64,000 nt of DNA from positions 310,001 through 374,000 of the forward strand of contig JAOVFP010000012.1 in NCBI GenBank assembly GCA_025738555.1. The letters run 5' to 3'. This document shows positions 49,129-62,800 of this stretch, one piece after another. Source of the stretch: Cyathus striatus. Its lineage: Eukaryota; Basidiomycota; Agaricomycetes; Agaricales; Nidulariaceae. The notes beneath the pieces were generated by a model that saw only the letters and a list, made by a program, of their open reading frames with translations, was not told the DNA's origin and ran no database searches. How positions within the stretch are numbered: position 1 is the stretch's first letter; each line of letters starts with the position of its first letter. Both the position numbers and the translations under genes were made by a program.

Positions 49129-51287
49129 TTACTCCTATTTGCGTATGGACTAGATCATTCGTAATGATTTCCTCTTTTCTGTTTCCTCTCGGCTTGTTGG
49201 CACTTTTCGCAACCGATGTGAAGCTGCAACGGTAAATTCTGCTCTAGTTGTCGGTGCCAATACATTGTATAACCAGATACGGTCCTTTTCTATGATTGTT
49301 TTACCATGCAAACGGCTTTTAGGTGAACGCGCTCTGCCGATAAAGGTAGACCGTCGGATAACGTTGCCGGGAATACTTTATATACTTATGCTGCTCTTCC
49401 TCACCCCCTCGGATTGCAGCACTTCTCATCCTTACGCCACTAGAGGCGTTAATGAGATCAAGAAGTTTCCTGTTACCTCTAGCTTGCTTGTCCTCGGACT
49501 TCCCCATTATCGATGCATCACCTGTTAAGAACGCGCCTGCAAGGTGTAACGTAATGCTGAACACACTGCTACTTAAGAAGTACAATTATAGATATTGACA
49601 GCAACACGACGTTACATGGAAACCTCGGACGACGCGCTGATTATGTAGTAGCTACGTGAATTGAAGGTGACAGTAAAACTCAACGCGATATATGACGATG
49701 TGCTGTACTGGCGTCCTCACAGAACTGATAGTTTACACTGCACCAAATACCAAGCTGCAGCTCATGAACGGTAACATTTTCAGATAGAAGCCGCCTCGTG
49801 CGATATCAGTATCAAGGTGCGCGAGTGGAATTAGGCTGAATGAGGTTCTCTAAAATAGTCGTGCGTCGGTTTTTGAGAGCAAAAAGCGTGCCAGCAGAGA
49901 GTGTGTTCAACGGGGACCTAGGGTTTACCATATACCCTATCCTGATTCAATTCGAGTTTTATCTAAGCCACCATAGGAAAGATTGTCCAGAAGACGAGTT
50001 CACGAGAGGTGATGCTTGGGAAACTGGAATTTTCGGGATGGCATACGAAATTGTGATGACATGGGAGAACACGAGATATGGAAAAAAACTGCGTTGCCGA
50101 ATAGAATATAACTTCCGAGAGCAGGTTGCTTCGTTGGTGCTCGGGTTCAATGGGCAAAGATTTATATGCTAAACGTGATAGGTGAGGACATGATATATAT
50201 TTTTTACGCCAGAATATCAAGTACGTGGGAGATGAGGTGAATGGTCCGCATGTAACTATTGGATTCGTTGCGGAATAAGTACTAGACCAGAAACACGATA
50301 TCCCACGAGCTACAGCAGTACAGTAGAGATGTAGTCCCGCCGCCGCAGCGCGAGTTCCGACAGGATCCTAGGAATTTGAAGGATTGGTTAGAGTGCACGG
50401 CCGCGGTGGGTGGGCGAAGGTTGAGATGAAATGAAACGCCATGGAGAACACGAAGGAGGTCAATCATGATTGCTTGCAGTCTAAATCGCGCATGAAAGAG
50501 TATGCGTAGTGGAGCAGGCAGGATTGTAGATCCTTGGTGACAAGAGATTAAAAATAAGATGTGTGTATGTGTGATGAGATCAAGAATAGTATCGAGAAGA
50601 CGGCGAGAGGGCTAAGAATGGAAGAGAGAGAAAGGATGAGAGATTGCGAGCCTAAAGAGTCAATAATTGGATGGAGAAATATGTAGACGTGACAGGGCGA
50701 CCGAGTTGTTCGGAATTACGAGGAGGAAGCGCACGGGCAAGACGAGAACGCAGAGCGGGACAGATGGCAGATGGGAGACTAGAACAGGCAGGGGAGAGAT
50801 AGTTAGGAGGTGGGAATGGATTAGTGAGAATACAATGGATGGCTGTGGGGACGTATTTACACCTGTTGATGCTTGATCTGGGAGGAGGGTCCAAGACGGG
50901 ATCTGGTGAGATCGTCGGTGTCCGGCGAAGCTTGAGCGAAGCATGTTCATCCCAGTACATACGTGCAAATGCAATCCCTGCGAATGCGTGCCACCCTGAT
51001 ACCTCCTCCGACGCTGCCTCCCTTTCCTTCTTATTCCACCTCCACCCACCATCCTCTCCCCACCCTCCTCTTCTCTCTCTCCTCCCACCACCACCCCCCT
51101 CTTCCCAACCCTCTCTCTTCTCTCTCTCCTTCCTCCCAAGAAGCCCTCTCTAATCTTGTGGCGTCCTACCGTATGTTCATACAACCATACTCTCTCGAAC
51201 GTGCCTTTCATTGATTGCACACAAACTCTTAGCCTCCATTCTACTCCGCATCTCGTTCTTGCGCGTACTTCACCTCCTCTGACGCCT
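49129..51287. other. Large spacer between RPT5 and F-box gene
   Basis: About 2.2 kb without a recognised gene. A 110-codon plus frame (49840-50172) has no family motif; I cannot confirm it. The last 300 bp (50,990-51,150) are strongly C/T-rich with CCACC and TCTCT runs, typical of a leader or promoter; the long reverse frame opposite it is a composition artefact. No RNA gene was seen. Confidence 0.5.
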
Positions 51288-53018
51288 ATGCCTCCCGCCC
51301 TCTTCATCAACCACCCCACAGGCATTCATTCCTTGCCGGTTGAGCTCCTTACTCGCATCTTTGTTCTTGGTACAAGCTTCGACTACCCTTACGCCAACTC
51401 CCCCTTCCTTCTCCGACCAGATCAATCCTACTATCCCCCGTCTTCGAACTTTCAGGTTCTTGTTTCCCACGTTTGTCGCCACTGGCGAGAGGTCGCTCTC
51501 AACACTCACTCTCTCTGGAATATACTCTATTTCAGGGAGCCGTCCGATATCGACAAAGCTAAGGCCTATCTCCAGCGTACCTCTGCCAACCCTTCCTACC
51601 TCCTCGACATTCTTGTCGATACCGTGGCATGCGAGGATCACATCCCGGGTGTTACGCTATGCAGGGAGGAGATCCGCCGTGTTTTTGACGTTATTATCAA
51701 GCACGTTCGGCACTGGCGTTCTTTCCACCTTAAAATATGTGACAATGAATGTAAAGGTCATGCTAGACACTATCTCGGCAGCTGTGGTCCTGCCCCATGC
51801 ATGGAGACATTACAACTCTACCACTTTGAGGATTATCGCACCGTCCAGAATCTTTACATCGCCACCTACAGACCTCCAGTGATCATTTTTGACAATGACG
51901 TCCCGCGGATCAAAAACGTCTCCCTAATAGGAGTCAACCTTTCATGGGCCAAGAGCCCATTTCTTGCAGATTTGGAGGACCTCGAACTTGCTCTCCACTC
52001 AGACAATATCCGCCCTCCGTATCAGTGGTGGGAACCCATGCTATGCGGTCCCAGGTTAAGAAAACTGTCACTTCATTATTCTGGACCCAAAATGGCAAAC
52101 GGAGAGCCAGAGCTGGCGTGGCCTGGCATGAAGGACAGGATATCTCTTGATCACCTTGAGGATCTTCGTTTGACGGACTTGGACCCCGACTACCTCGTCT
52201 CAATCCTAGAGCGACTCGTGCTTCCAAACTTAAAGCAGCTGCATCTCAACTTACCGGACCAGGACTTTAGTCAATTTGTTGAACTAATGGCAGGTATCCA
52301 CATGGCCTCAAACCCCGAGGATGGGGGTGCCAGCCCAACAACGACATCTTCTTCATTCCATTCTGCTGCTTCCGACATGTCCTCAGTTACTTTATGCGAT
52401 GCTTCTTCATTCCTTCCTTTCTGCAATATTCAGCGACTCGAGACCCTTGTTATTACTGCATTGCTCTGCGACATTTCTTCTTGGCACTCTATGCTACGAG
52501 CAATGACAGGATTGAAATATTTGGAGATTGATTTCTCCAAAGTCCCTGCCGATTTCGTGAAAGTGCTGAACGACAAGTGGAAGCCTCACGAGGATGAGCA
52601 CAATGGTACTGCGGGGAACTCGGAACAAACCACAGCTGCACTGCTGGTGCCTAAACTGGAAGTGTTTAAGACATGGAATCTGGCTGGGTCAGATTTACTG
52701 TCGATCCTAAATTTTCGAGCCTCATTCTGCGGACTCTGCAAAATCTCGCGTTGCGTAGTGAAGTGGAATGAGCGCTTCAAGGGCAGGGAAAACGTCATGG
52801 ACGAACTTGTATACCGCGGATTTTGGATGACGCCGTATACACGTCGTAAAATTTACATCGAGCCTTTCTTTAATGAGGAAGAAGACGAGGAAGTGGAAGA
52901 CGAAGAAGGAGAAGCGGACTTTGAGAACGAGGTTTTTAGCGATAGTGGAGGATCACCAGGTCGGTCACAAACAACTGAAGGAGACTCTGATGACGCCGAC
53001 GAAGGTGATGAAGACTAG
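51288..53018 (+). CDS. F-box protein (intronless, acidic tail)
   Basis: A single open frame of 576 aa from MPPALFINHPTGIHSLPVEL. The F-box is at residues ~14-80: IHSLPVELLTRIFVLG, a long loop, then FQVLVSHVCRHWREVALNTH, SLWNILYF, the standard Agaricomycete form. The body contains leucine-rich stretches (LADLEDLELALHSDN, RLRKLSLHYSG, HLEDLRLTDLDPDYL, LPNLKQLHLNLP) consistent with an LRR-like substrate domain. The C-terminus (about 50 aa) is strongly acidic (EEEDEEVEDEEGEADFEN). No intron, unlike most neighbours. Substrate unknown. An in-frame upstream codon region exists from 51156 but the ATG at 51288 is the natural start. Confidence 0.85.
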   Translation: MPPALFINHPTGIHSLPVELLTRIFVLGTSFDYPYANSPFLLRPDQSYYPPSSNFQVLVSHVCRHWREVALNTHSLWNILYFREPSDIDKAKAYLQRTSANPSYLLDILVDTVACEDHIPGVTLCREEIRRVFDVIIKHVRHWRSFHLKICDNECKGHARHYLGSCGPAPCMETLQLYHFEDYRTVQNLYIATYRPPVIIFDNDVPRIKNVSLIGVNLSWAKSPFLADLEDLELALHSDNIRPPYQWWEPMLCGPRLRKLSLHYSGPKMANGEPELAWPGMKDRISLDHLEDLRLTDLDPDYLVSILERLVLPNLKQLHLNLPDQDFSQFVELMAGIHMASNPEDGGASPTTTSSSFHSAASDMSSVTLCDASSFLPFCNIQRLETLVITALLCDISSWHSMLRAMTGLKYLEIDFSKVPADFVKVLNDKWKPHEDEHNGTAGNSEQTTAALLVPKLEVFKTWNLAGSDLLSILNFRASFCGLCKISRCVVKWNERFKGRENVMDELVYRGFWMTPYTRRKIYIEPFFNEEEDEEVEDEEGEADFENEVFSDSGGSPGRSQTTEGDSDDADEGDED

Positions 53019-53863
53019 GAAAGCCCTCAGCGAGAGCTGTAGTAGCCTCCCATTCCATGGTATACTTTTATACCAACTGGTCACCGCATCCGCACATGAT
53101 GCTCATATTTAATTGCGTATACATGTGGAAGCATGTCATCTTCTGTCATCCTCCGTGCCTTCAACCTCTGATGTATCATGGATTGAAGTCTTTTCATACG
53201 CTGTATGAGTGATTCCGTCAGGAAACTGGACACTCTCCAACTCCACCTTTTAAGGGATCTACACAATATCTTTGCCCACGTCTACGCCAGCATTTATGTC
53301 GTCTAGTCATAAGCTGGGTTTTTAGATATATTACATAGGATTGGAGTGGAATTTATCGAGGATGCCGGGATGTATTTTTTTGATCTTTTCATGATGATTT
53401 ATGAGCAGCTAGGAGTTAGGACTGGCATGTTTTCTATAATGTAGTTGTAGATAACATTATGAGATTATGAGATACCCTGAGCTTACCACAATGCAATAGC
53501 CTGATACAAGAATGCTAGCTGAAAACAAAGCAAGAGTAAATGGAAGTCTATCCCGAGATGGAGATAAGATTCGGTAAACAGACGCCCACGTGATCCAAAA
53601 TTTTGGGCAATAGAGTTCGGTTGAGCTTTTCAGAGTTCAAAGTGAGCTCTTCCCTGAGCCTCATCCTTGCTAGCTCTTTGCTGCATATCTCGCATTCGGT
53701 AGATTGATCAAGTCCTAGTTTCAAGATTAGCAAGCTAGATACACAAATTCCATCTCAAAGTACGTTGTAATCGTTTCTTTCCTTCCTTTTGTGTTCATGA
53801 TATTCGATTAGAGTAGTGTCTTTATACGACCTAAATCTAATCGTTAATATTCGACTTCAAAAC
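53019..53863. other. Spacer between F-box gene and MDN1
   Basis: About 845 bp, AT-rich toward the centre (53,310-53,470). No gene or RNA recognised; the right part is the MDN1 promoter. Confidence 0.45.
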
Positions 53864-56800
53864 ATGGATGCAACTAATTCTACGATTTACGATCCACTTC
53901 AAATGAACATGCATCGCCAGATAAACCTAATGGTTTCCTCCCTGCCTCCCGAATCAGATTATGCGAATTTGTTGCAGCAGGCTACAACGACCGCTCATTT
54001 GCTCAACACACTCTCAAGGCTTTTGAGAATACCATCCCTAACCCAAACTGTGGCCACATTTTTTAGGCCGATTCTACTGGACTTATGTGCGCGGTGGTTG
54101 GATGACGAGGAGAACGCTGAGGAGCAACTTATTGCGCTCTGTCTTTTGCTGGAGGTGCATGAGGAACTTTATCCGTGCGTCTTACAGAAATATACAGTTT
54201 CAATTTTGGTTTAACATCCCTTTAGGATATTGCTTCGTTTACTGCTTCGATCATTTGCAGATGGCCCACTTGGGTTCTTGAACACCGAATATCTCACCAC
54301 TGTCGATATACTCCAACTTCAGCGTTTACTTCTTGCGTACTATCGCATTCTTCAAGCAAATAGGGAGCTTCCAATGTATCTGAATTGGCCGCTTTCCTCT
54401 CTATCGAAGCTTATGTGGACTGCAGGGTTGGACAATGGTGTACGTTTCCTCGCAATACGATGTTATTCACTACAGAGCGGAATGGGTGAAGGAGAAAGAG
54501 TGGACATCGAAAAAGAGGTATTCGGAGAGTTGTGTGGAGCAGAATGCAATTTAGAGTATGGACAGACAGAGGAGGGTGTTGTGAAGTGGGTGGATGGATG
54601 GATCATGCCTGCAGTTGAAGTTCGGAGGATACAAGAGGAGAGAGATGCCATTGTTACAAAAGCACACGAATATTTTTACAGAGAAGAATCAGTGCAACCC
54701 ATTTCATCCTCGGACCTCAGGTATGTTGATTTTGCTGTGCGTATAGTGTCCATCACTCATATATCATGTAGCCCCTTCGTGGCTGATGTCTACGGGATTC
54801 TGCTCGTCCGTTCAAGCACAATGGAGAGCCCTCGGTCTGCTCTTATTCCTACGCCCACATCAATACAAGCATTGCGAACCCTCGCACAATGCGTTTCACT
54901 TCGCCTCCCCGCTTTGCTGACATCACCACCCTCTGCGGGCAAATCTCTTCTCTTGGAACATCTTGCTGGCGAAATCCATCCGCAATTGAAAAATCAGATC
55001 ATTACTATCCATTTAGCAGACACATCTCTAGACCCTCGGGCGTTGCTGGGTACATACATTTCATCGCCGGCTCATCCAGGAACTTTTGAATGGAAAGAGG
55101 GTGCCCTTGTGCGCTCAATGAAGGAAGGGAAGTGGGTAGTGTTCGAGGATATTGAGAAGGGGAGCAACGAGGTACTTGGCGTTATCAAACCATTAGTGGA
55201 GACGTTATGCGCTGGGAAGTGGATAGGCGGGAGGGCTCACCTTGACGTTCCTGGACGTGGACGTGTTATTGCACATGACAACTTCATGCTTTTCGCGACA
55301 AGATCTCTACAGCCTTCAAGGCATGGCAAGTTCCCTCATCCCATCTTCTTCGGAGGTCATAAATTCCATGAAATATCTATCCAGTCTCCTAACCCGTCGG
55401 AGCTGCGGCTGATCTTGGATGCACGATTTCCCCGCCTGGCAGGGGGCGCTGCACAGGCGATTATCAACGTATGGGATGCTATCAAGGCGTTAGGATCTAC
55501 AGCTTCTGCTCGAGAAGTTGGCCTACGTGAACTCGAGAAGTTCTGTACCCGAATTGATCGACTCCTACCTCCTTCATATCAACCCATGGATCTCGACACT
55601 GGAAAAGAGCTATCTTTGTCATCCATATTTACTAACCCTTCTCTTCGTGAAGACATCTACTTGGAATCCCGCGATGTTTTCTTTGGGGCAGGGGCATCTA
55701 CTGCTGCAGCTCGTACTCACACAGAACGAGTAGCTTCTGTGATAGCTTATCATCTCGGTCTGGAGACAGAACGTAGTGAGTGGGTACTGCGCGGAAAGGT
55801 TCCTGAGCTGGAGATTGAACGAGATGCGAACGGCCAAACAACCGCTACTCGCATTGGACGAACGCGCCTATTGGCATGCCAGAATAAACCTGAGGTTTCC
55901 TCGCGTCCTTTCGCTATGCATAAGCCTGCAGTAGTGTTGCTTTCCAGGATTTCTACTGCCATCTCTCTTGGAGAGCCTATATTGTTAACTGGTGAAACTG
56001 GTACTGGGAAGACAAGTGTTGTGTCACATCTGGCATCTCTTCTACGGAAACCTCTTATATCTCTTAACCTGTCTCATCAGACTGAGTCTTCAGATCTTAT
56101 AGGCGGTCTTAAGCCTCTAGATGCGAGAGTACCCGCTTCTGCTCTACAGGAGAAATTCATGGAGCTATTTGGTGCGACATTCAGTCGCCGTAAGAATGAA
56201 ACATTCGAGTCAGAAGTACGGAAGGCTGTCGTCGAGAGCCGGTGGAAACGGGTTGTTAGGTTGTGGAAGGATAGCGCTCTATTGGCGAAGTCACGGTTGC
56301 AGGCAAAGCGCTTGGAAGTTACAAAGTCAGTACTTTCTCAAAGCTTCCTATTTATTGAAAATAACAATTTCCATAGACCTGACGCAAAACAACCGGCAGA
56401 CAGCGATGGCCCCAGAAAACGCCGAAAACTCGATGAAAGTCTTTCCTCGGAAGCCGCATGGGACTCATTTATCCGAGACGTGGATGAGTTTGAAGTGCAG
56501 CATGTACAAGGGAAAGGCAAATTTGCTTTCGGATTCGTTGAAGGTCCTCTCGTGAAGGCACTGCGATCAGGCGATTGGTGAGTTCTCGTTCACGTTCATT
56601 TTGAGATCTGTTAACCAAAATCCATTAGGGTTCTACTAGACGAGGCTAACCTCGCTAGTCCAGAAACTTTGGAATGTGTATCTGGTCTTTTACAAAGTCC
56701 CACAGCATCAATAACGTTGACCGAACACGGTTCGCTTGAAGCTGTTCCTCGCCATCCCGATTTCCGTCTGTTTGCTTGCATGAACCCTGCTACAGATGTT

Positions 56801-59800
56801 GGCAAGAAGGATCTACCACCAAACATCCGCTCGAGGTTTACCGAGATAGACGTTCCTCCTCCAGACGCAGATCGAGATACACTGTTAACCATTGTTACAC
56901 AATATATTGGTCCTTATGCGGTCGGGGACAAAGGTGCCATAATGAATGTCGCTGAGTTTTATGCTTCAGTCAAAGATCTTGCAGAGAAGCGTCAAATTTC
57001 TGATGGTTCCAATCATCGTCCACATTTCAGCATGCGAACACTAATCCGCGCATTGACATTTGTAGCTGATATAGCGAGCGTGTATGGTTTGCGTCGTGCT
57101 ATATGGGAAGGGTGCTTAATGGCGTTTACGATGGTCTTGGATTCTGCCAGTGCAGAAATTGTTTCAGCCTTAGCACATAGACATTTACTAGTAGGGGTGA
57201 AGAATTCCCGATCAATGTTAGCCAAGGAGCCTTCTCCACCGCAGACCCGTTCGCCTGACGACTTCATCAAGTTTGGACCATTCTATCTCGAGAAAGGCCC
57301 ATTCCCAGTTGACCCTGTAGAAAACTACATAATGACTCCGTCAGTGGAACGGAAACTTATCGACCTTGCAAGAATAATTCTTACTCGCCGATTTCCTGTA
57401 CTAATTGAAGGGCCAACATCGAGTGGAAAGACAAGCTCGGTAGAATATCTTGCAAAACGAACGGGCCATCGCTTTGTTCGCATAAATAATCATGAGCATA
57501 CAGACATCCAAGAGTATATTGGGTCATATGTTTCTGATCCCTTAACTGGAAAACTGGTCTTCAAAGACGGTTTACTCGTACGCGCTCTTCGTAATGGTGA
57601 CTGGATTGTCCTCGATGAATTGAATCTTGCGCCCACGGATGTCTTGGAGGCTTTGAACCGCCTGTTGGATGATAATCGAGAGTTGGTTATACCCGAAACC
57701 AGCGAGATTGTTCGGCCTCATCCACACTTCATGCTGTTTGCAACACAAAATCCACCAGGATTATATGCAGGAAGAAAGGTACTTTCGCGTGCTTTTCGCA
57801 ACCGCTTCTTGGAGGTCCATTTCGAGGATGTTCCGCAAGCTGAGCTGGAAACCATTCTTTGTCAACGTTGTCAGATAGCACCTTCATACGGTAGCAAAAT
57901 CGTTACCGTGTTCAGGGAACTACAGAAGAGAAGACAATCCAGTCGAGTCTTCGAAAGCAAACATGGATTTGCTACTCTACGTGACCTATTCCGCTGGGCC
58001 GGGCGCGATGCTGTTGGGTATCAGGAACTCGCAGAAAATGGATATATGTTACTGGCAGAAAGAGCTCGGCGCGAAGACGATAAGATTGCTGTGAAAGAGG
58101 TCATAGAATCCGTTATGGGTGTAAGGATTGACGAACAAGCAATGTACGAGCTGCACAAGCCAGAGGTCGATATGGCATCATTCTTAGGTTGTCCTTTACC
58201 TTCCCAGACTGGTGTAGTATGGACGAAGGCAATGCAGAGACTCTACGTGTTGGTGGCTCGTGCTTTAAAGTTTCACGAGCCAGTTTTATTGGTCGGTGAA
58301 ACTGGTTCAGGGAAAACGTCAGTATGCCAGGTCTACGCAACCGCTTGCTTCCAGCATTTGCGCAGTCTCAATTGCCATCAAAATACAGAGACAGCTGACC
58401 TTATTGGCGGACTCCGTCCTATTCGAAATCGGTCTGCGACAGAGGCAGACGTGTTCCAGGAAGCGATCGCTGTTTTAGAATCCGCAGGGATCAGGACAGA
58501 CTCTATCGCTTCATCCTCTTTGAATTCTGCTTTAAAGGAGGCGCTGAATGACCATCATTTGGTTCTAGAATGTAAAGAACGCTTACAAAGTACATATCAA
58601 AAATTTCTTCGTCTTCAGTCAATTTTCGACTGGAAAGATGGTCCTCTGATTGAATCCATGCGTCAGGGGGACGTTTTCCTTCTGGATGAAATTTCTCTAG
58701 CGGACGACTCAGTGCTGGAAAGGTTGAATAGCGTACTTGAGCCAGGACGAACAATTGTCCTTGCGGAAAAGGGTGGCTCCGATTCTGAAGATCATATTAT
58801 CACAGCTGAAGATACGTTTAAGCTCGTCGCCACTATGAACCCAGGAGGTGACTACGGGAAAAAAGAGCTTTCCCCCGCCCTTCGCAACCGGTTCACCGAA
58901 ATATGGGTTCCCAGCATCAACGACCGCGAAGATTTAGAGCTTATTGTGAAGAGCCTCTGGGAACACCCAGATCTCACAAAGTTTACTGCCCACCTTCTTG
59001 ATTTTGTGGAGTGGCTTTGCAAACGAGTAGGCGATCAGTCTTTACGAGGCTTACGAGATATTCTGGTGAGCTTTTTTAATTCACCCTTATGGACTGTTAT
59101 TTTGTCTCATATTTCTTTTTCTAACACTAATGCGTAGGCCTGGGTAGCTTTCTCAAATGAAGTCTATAGCCCGAGTTCTTCTGACAACATTCAGCCGAAT
59201 GAAATATTCGTGAGAGCATTGATTACTGGCTTGTTGCTAGCATTTACTAACCTCGAAACTGTAGCATCATGCTGCCCATATGACCTACTTAGATGGCTTG
59301 AGTTCGTTGCCTCAACTTTCTACTTATTCCAAAGATGCCATCAACAAGCTCAAAGCCGAAGCTTTGTCAGAACTTCAGCGGATCGTCCCCGTTCCCGACC
59401 CGTTGTTGTCCACCACTATCCTGTACAATCCTTCACAGTATCTGCAATTGGGGGCATTTTCTATTCCCCAGGGCCCGAATATGGTGAATTCGCATTCGTT
59501 TAATTTATCAGCGCCAACAACGCAGGATAATGCTATGCGCATAATCAGAGCCTGTCAAGTTCCTAAACCTATTTTACTGGAAGGTAGTCCTGGCGTCGGG
59601 AAAACTAGTCTTATCACTGCTCTTGCAAACATAGCCGGTCACGAACTATGTAGAATCAATCTTTCCGATCAGACTGATCTTATGGACCTCTTTGGCACTG
59701 ATTTACCAGTTGAAGGGGGTAAATCTGGCGAATTTGCCTGGAAAGACGCGGAGTTCTTGAAAGCGCTTCAGGAGGGACGTTGGGTACTTTTAGATGAGAT

Positions 59801-62800
59801 GAATCTTGCACCTCAGGCAGTTCTAGAAGGACTGAATGCAGTTTTGGATCATCGCGGCACTGTATATATACCAGAGCTTGGTCGATCTTTCGAACGCCAC
59901 CCTTCGTTTAGAATTTTTGCTGCACAAAACCCACTCAGCCAAGGGGGTGGACGTAAAGGCCTTCCCAAGTCCTTTCTCAATCGATTCACGAAGGTCTATA
60001 TTGAGGAACTTTCTACCCAGGATTTATTTATCGTCTGTCAACATCTCTTTCCACAATTTGGCGAGGACGTGTTACGTGCTATGATCTCGTTCAATATGCA
60101 TCTACATGATAGGGTTGCAGTTCAAAGACTGTTTGCTCAGGAAGGTAGTCCATGGGAATTTAATCTTCGAGATGTCATTCGATGGGGGACCCTTCTCAGT
60201 ATTCCAGGTCATTGCCGACAGCCAGCTGTATATCTATCCAGCGTGTATCTGCATCGTTTCCGAACTATGAAAGATCGCCGCGAAGCATGTTCTCTGTTTG
60301 ATACGGTATTCTCCCTTTCTGCAGAGGAATCATTAGAGAGGCAGCCTGAATGGTGGATATCTGACAAATATCTTCAAATCGGTCATTATCACACAGAAAG
60401 AAGAAATAATTATTCACTGAATCGGCCGGGGCGAATTCTGAAATCTCAACTTTCCGCTTTGCAATGTATTGGTAATTGTGTCTCCCAATCGTGGCTGGCC
60501 ATAATTACTGGATACAAAGATAGTGGCAAGACCAGCTTGGTAAGGGTGCTGGCAAATGTCACTGGTAATATTCTTCAGGAAGTATCCGTGAACAGCGCTA
60601 CGGATACGATGGAAATTATTGGTAGTTTCGAACAGGTAGATCACCGTGGCCGAGTATTTGCGACAATGGAAGAAATCTCTCGTCTGCTGGATAGTCTTTT
60701 TCAGTGCGCCACAGGCTCTAAACTGCCTGAATCATTGTACGATATAGCACGCGGCCTGTACAACAACATTCATCGTACCACTGTCCCCGTTCCCAGTAGA
60801 TTACAGCAAGCTCTGAATCTTCTTCATCAATTGGGGTCTTTTTTCCCATCCAACCGACAGATAACTGATATTCAGAGAAAGCTGGAGACTTTAATTTCAG
60901 CTTCAGGAGAAGTGGGAAGATTTGAATGGGTTGATGGGCCGCTTGTACAAGCTATGAAGTCAGGAAATTGGTTGCTTCTGGATGGAGCGAATCTCTGCAA
61001 CCCTTCGGTATTGGATCGCCTAAACTCCCTTTGTGAGCCGAACGGAACCTTGATTCTCAGCGAGCGCGGTTTTGTGGAAGGAAACGTTGAAGTAATCAAA
61101 CCTCATCCCAATTTTCGACTGTTTATGGCTGTGGACCCTAACCATGGAGAACTATCCCGTGCGATGCGTAATCGTGGCATCGAGATATTCATTACGGCCA
61201 GTCCACATTCCGATGATAGTGATATCCTTGCAGATCACTTCCGATTGCCTCCCTCCCTTGTAACAGATGCAGGTTCTGGTGGTCAACACCTATTATTCGA
61301 TGCCGCACGCCGAGGATTAGGACGCCCCAGCTATGTCCAATCTCATGGATTATCAACACTTGGCCGTCCATTAGATCAGGATTCTGCCCTGTCAAGTGTA
61401 ATAGACCAGTACCCGGCCATCTCAAATGCATTGCTTCCAAGCGATATTGAAGGCTCCGTTTACTTCGTCTCTCGCATTCTCAGTCCCACATATATGCCCT
61501 ACTTCATGAAATATTTGCAGACATTACAAACGCCGAAGAAAACTTCTGTCATCTTCTCGTTTTTATCTACGATTAGTTCGATGTCTATAGCCTCTAAGCT
61601 CGTATTCTTCAGGGAGGCTTATGCATCGTCCAAGAAAATGCCTTTGACATTCATAGAAACCCAGGTATGTGGTGTAGTCTCGTGAAAAGACCACCAGGAA
61701 CTGACCAACATGTAGCCTCTCGACTTCTATCTTACGGTACCGCCCGAATACTTCACACAAAAAAACCAAGACACCTCTTCTCTGCCCTCCGTACACATGA
61801 TGCTTCTCAGTGTGTTGGATCTCTGGGTGGCTATATTTCTGGATGAGACAGATCCCGAAAAGATCAACGTAGCAGACGATCCGACTAATGCGAAAACTAA
61901 TCTTACTATAACGTGCACGCGAACTGTGCTGCAGGTAATCCGGTCCCTTGGTCAGGAGGTCGTGAGCCAGATGTCCCACGAATTCAATTCTTCCATGGTT
62001 GTATGTATAGCATTTCGTTCAGTTATCTTTAACAATCTAACGAAGTCATCCAGGATCGCGCGAGAGCTATGACTACATATCTACGTTTTGCTAGATTTCT
62101 CAGGAAAACCGTCATTTCCTCTACCCCAGATTTCTCAGCGATACAGGCTGTAATGCGTTGGATCTTAGATGCAACCAAACATTCGTCCATGTTCTTCCCA
62201 GAACTTTGGTCACATATCAATGCTCTCAATGACGCGGTCTCCCTCTCCCATGGCCTTGGACTGATTAATATATGGACTTCACTTCAAGCTGACCATTGCT
62301 TGAATGTATCATGGCCCGAGCTACGACGCGTGGAACATCTCGCCTGCGCCTTGCCTGAAAATTCAACTGCGATTGGTGAGCACCTGTTTATCGGCCTAGA
62401 ATTGCCCTTCTAACGTAGTTTGCGAAGACATTCGCCGGCAAGCATTCGAAGTTATGGCTGTCAGCACATTGCCTAGTAGTTGGATAGACAGCCATTGTCA
62501 TAGCTTGTCTGAACTGCAGAGCGTCCTAGATCAAGTGTGTATCTTCATTTGAAAATGCTTCCTCATAACTAAATGTTCCTCTGATAGTGCCTACGTAGTT
62601 GTATGCCCGATGCTGAGCACCTGTTGGATACAAGATCCAATCCCTCCATGCTATTAGTGGAACTAGGGGTTCTTGTGTCGTATAAGGAAACGAGAACTCA
62701 TCAGAGCCGGAGCTCAGTCTTACAGGAGATCATTGCGTTAGCATATTCGGATCGAAGGGCGCCATTCGTACGCCTGCTTTGTTACCAACATCTTTTGTGG

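Noticed and set aside
49840..50172. 110-codon frame in the large spacer after RPT5
   Set aside because: No recognisable motif, no splice continuation, and composition like the surrounding spacer.
50660..51325. Long minus-strand frame (about 220 codons) opposite the F-box gene leader
   Set aside because: It mirrors a C/T-rich leader, giving Arg/Gly/Glu-rich low-complexity sequence with no motif or splice context.
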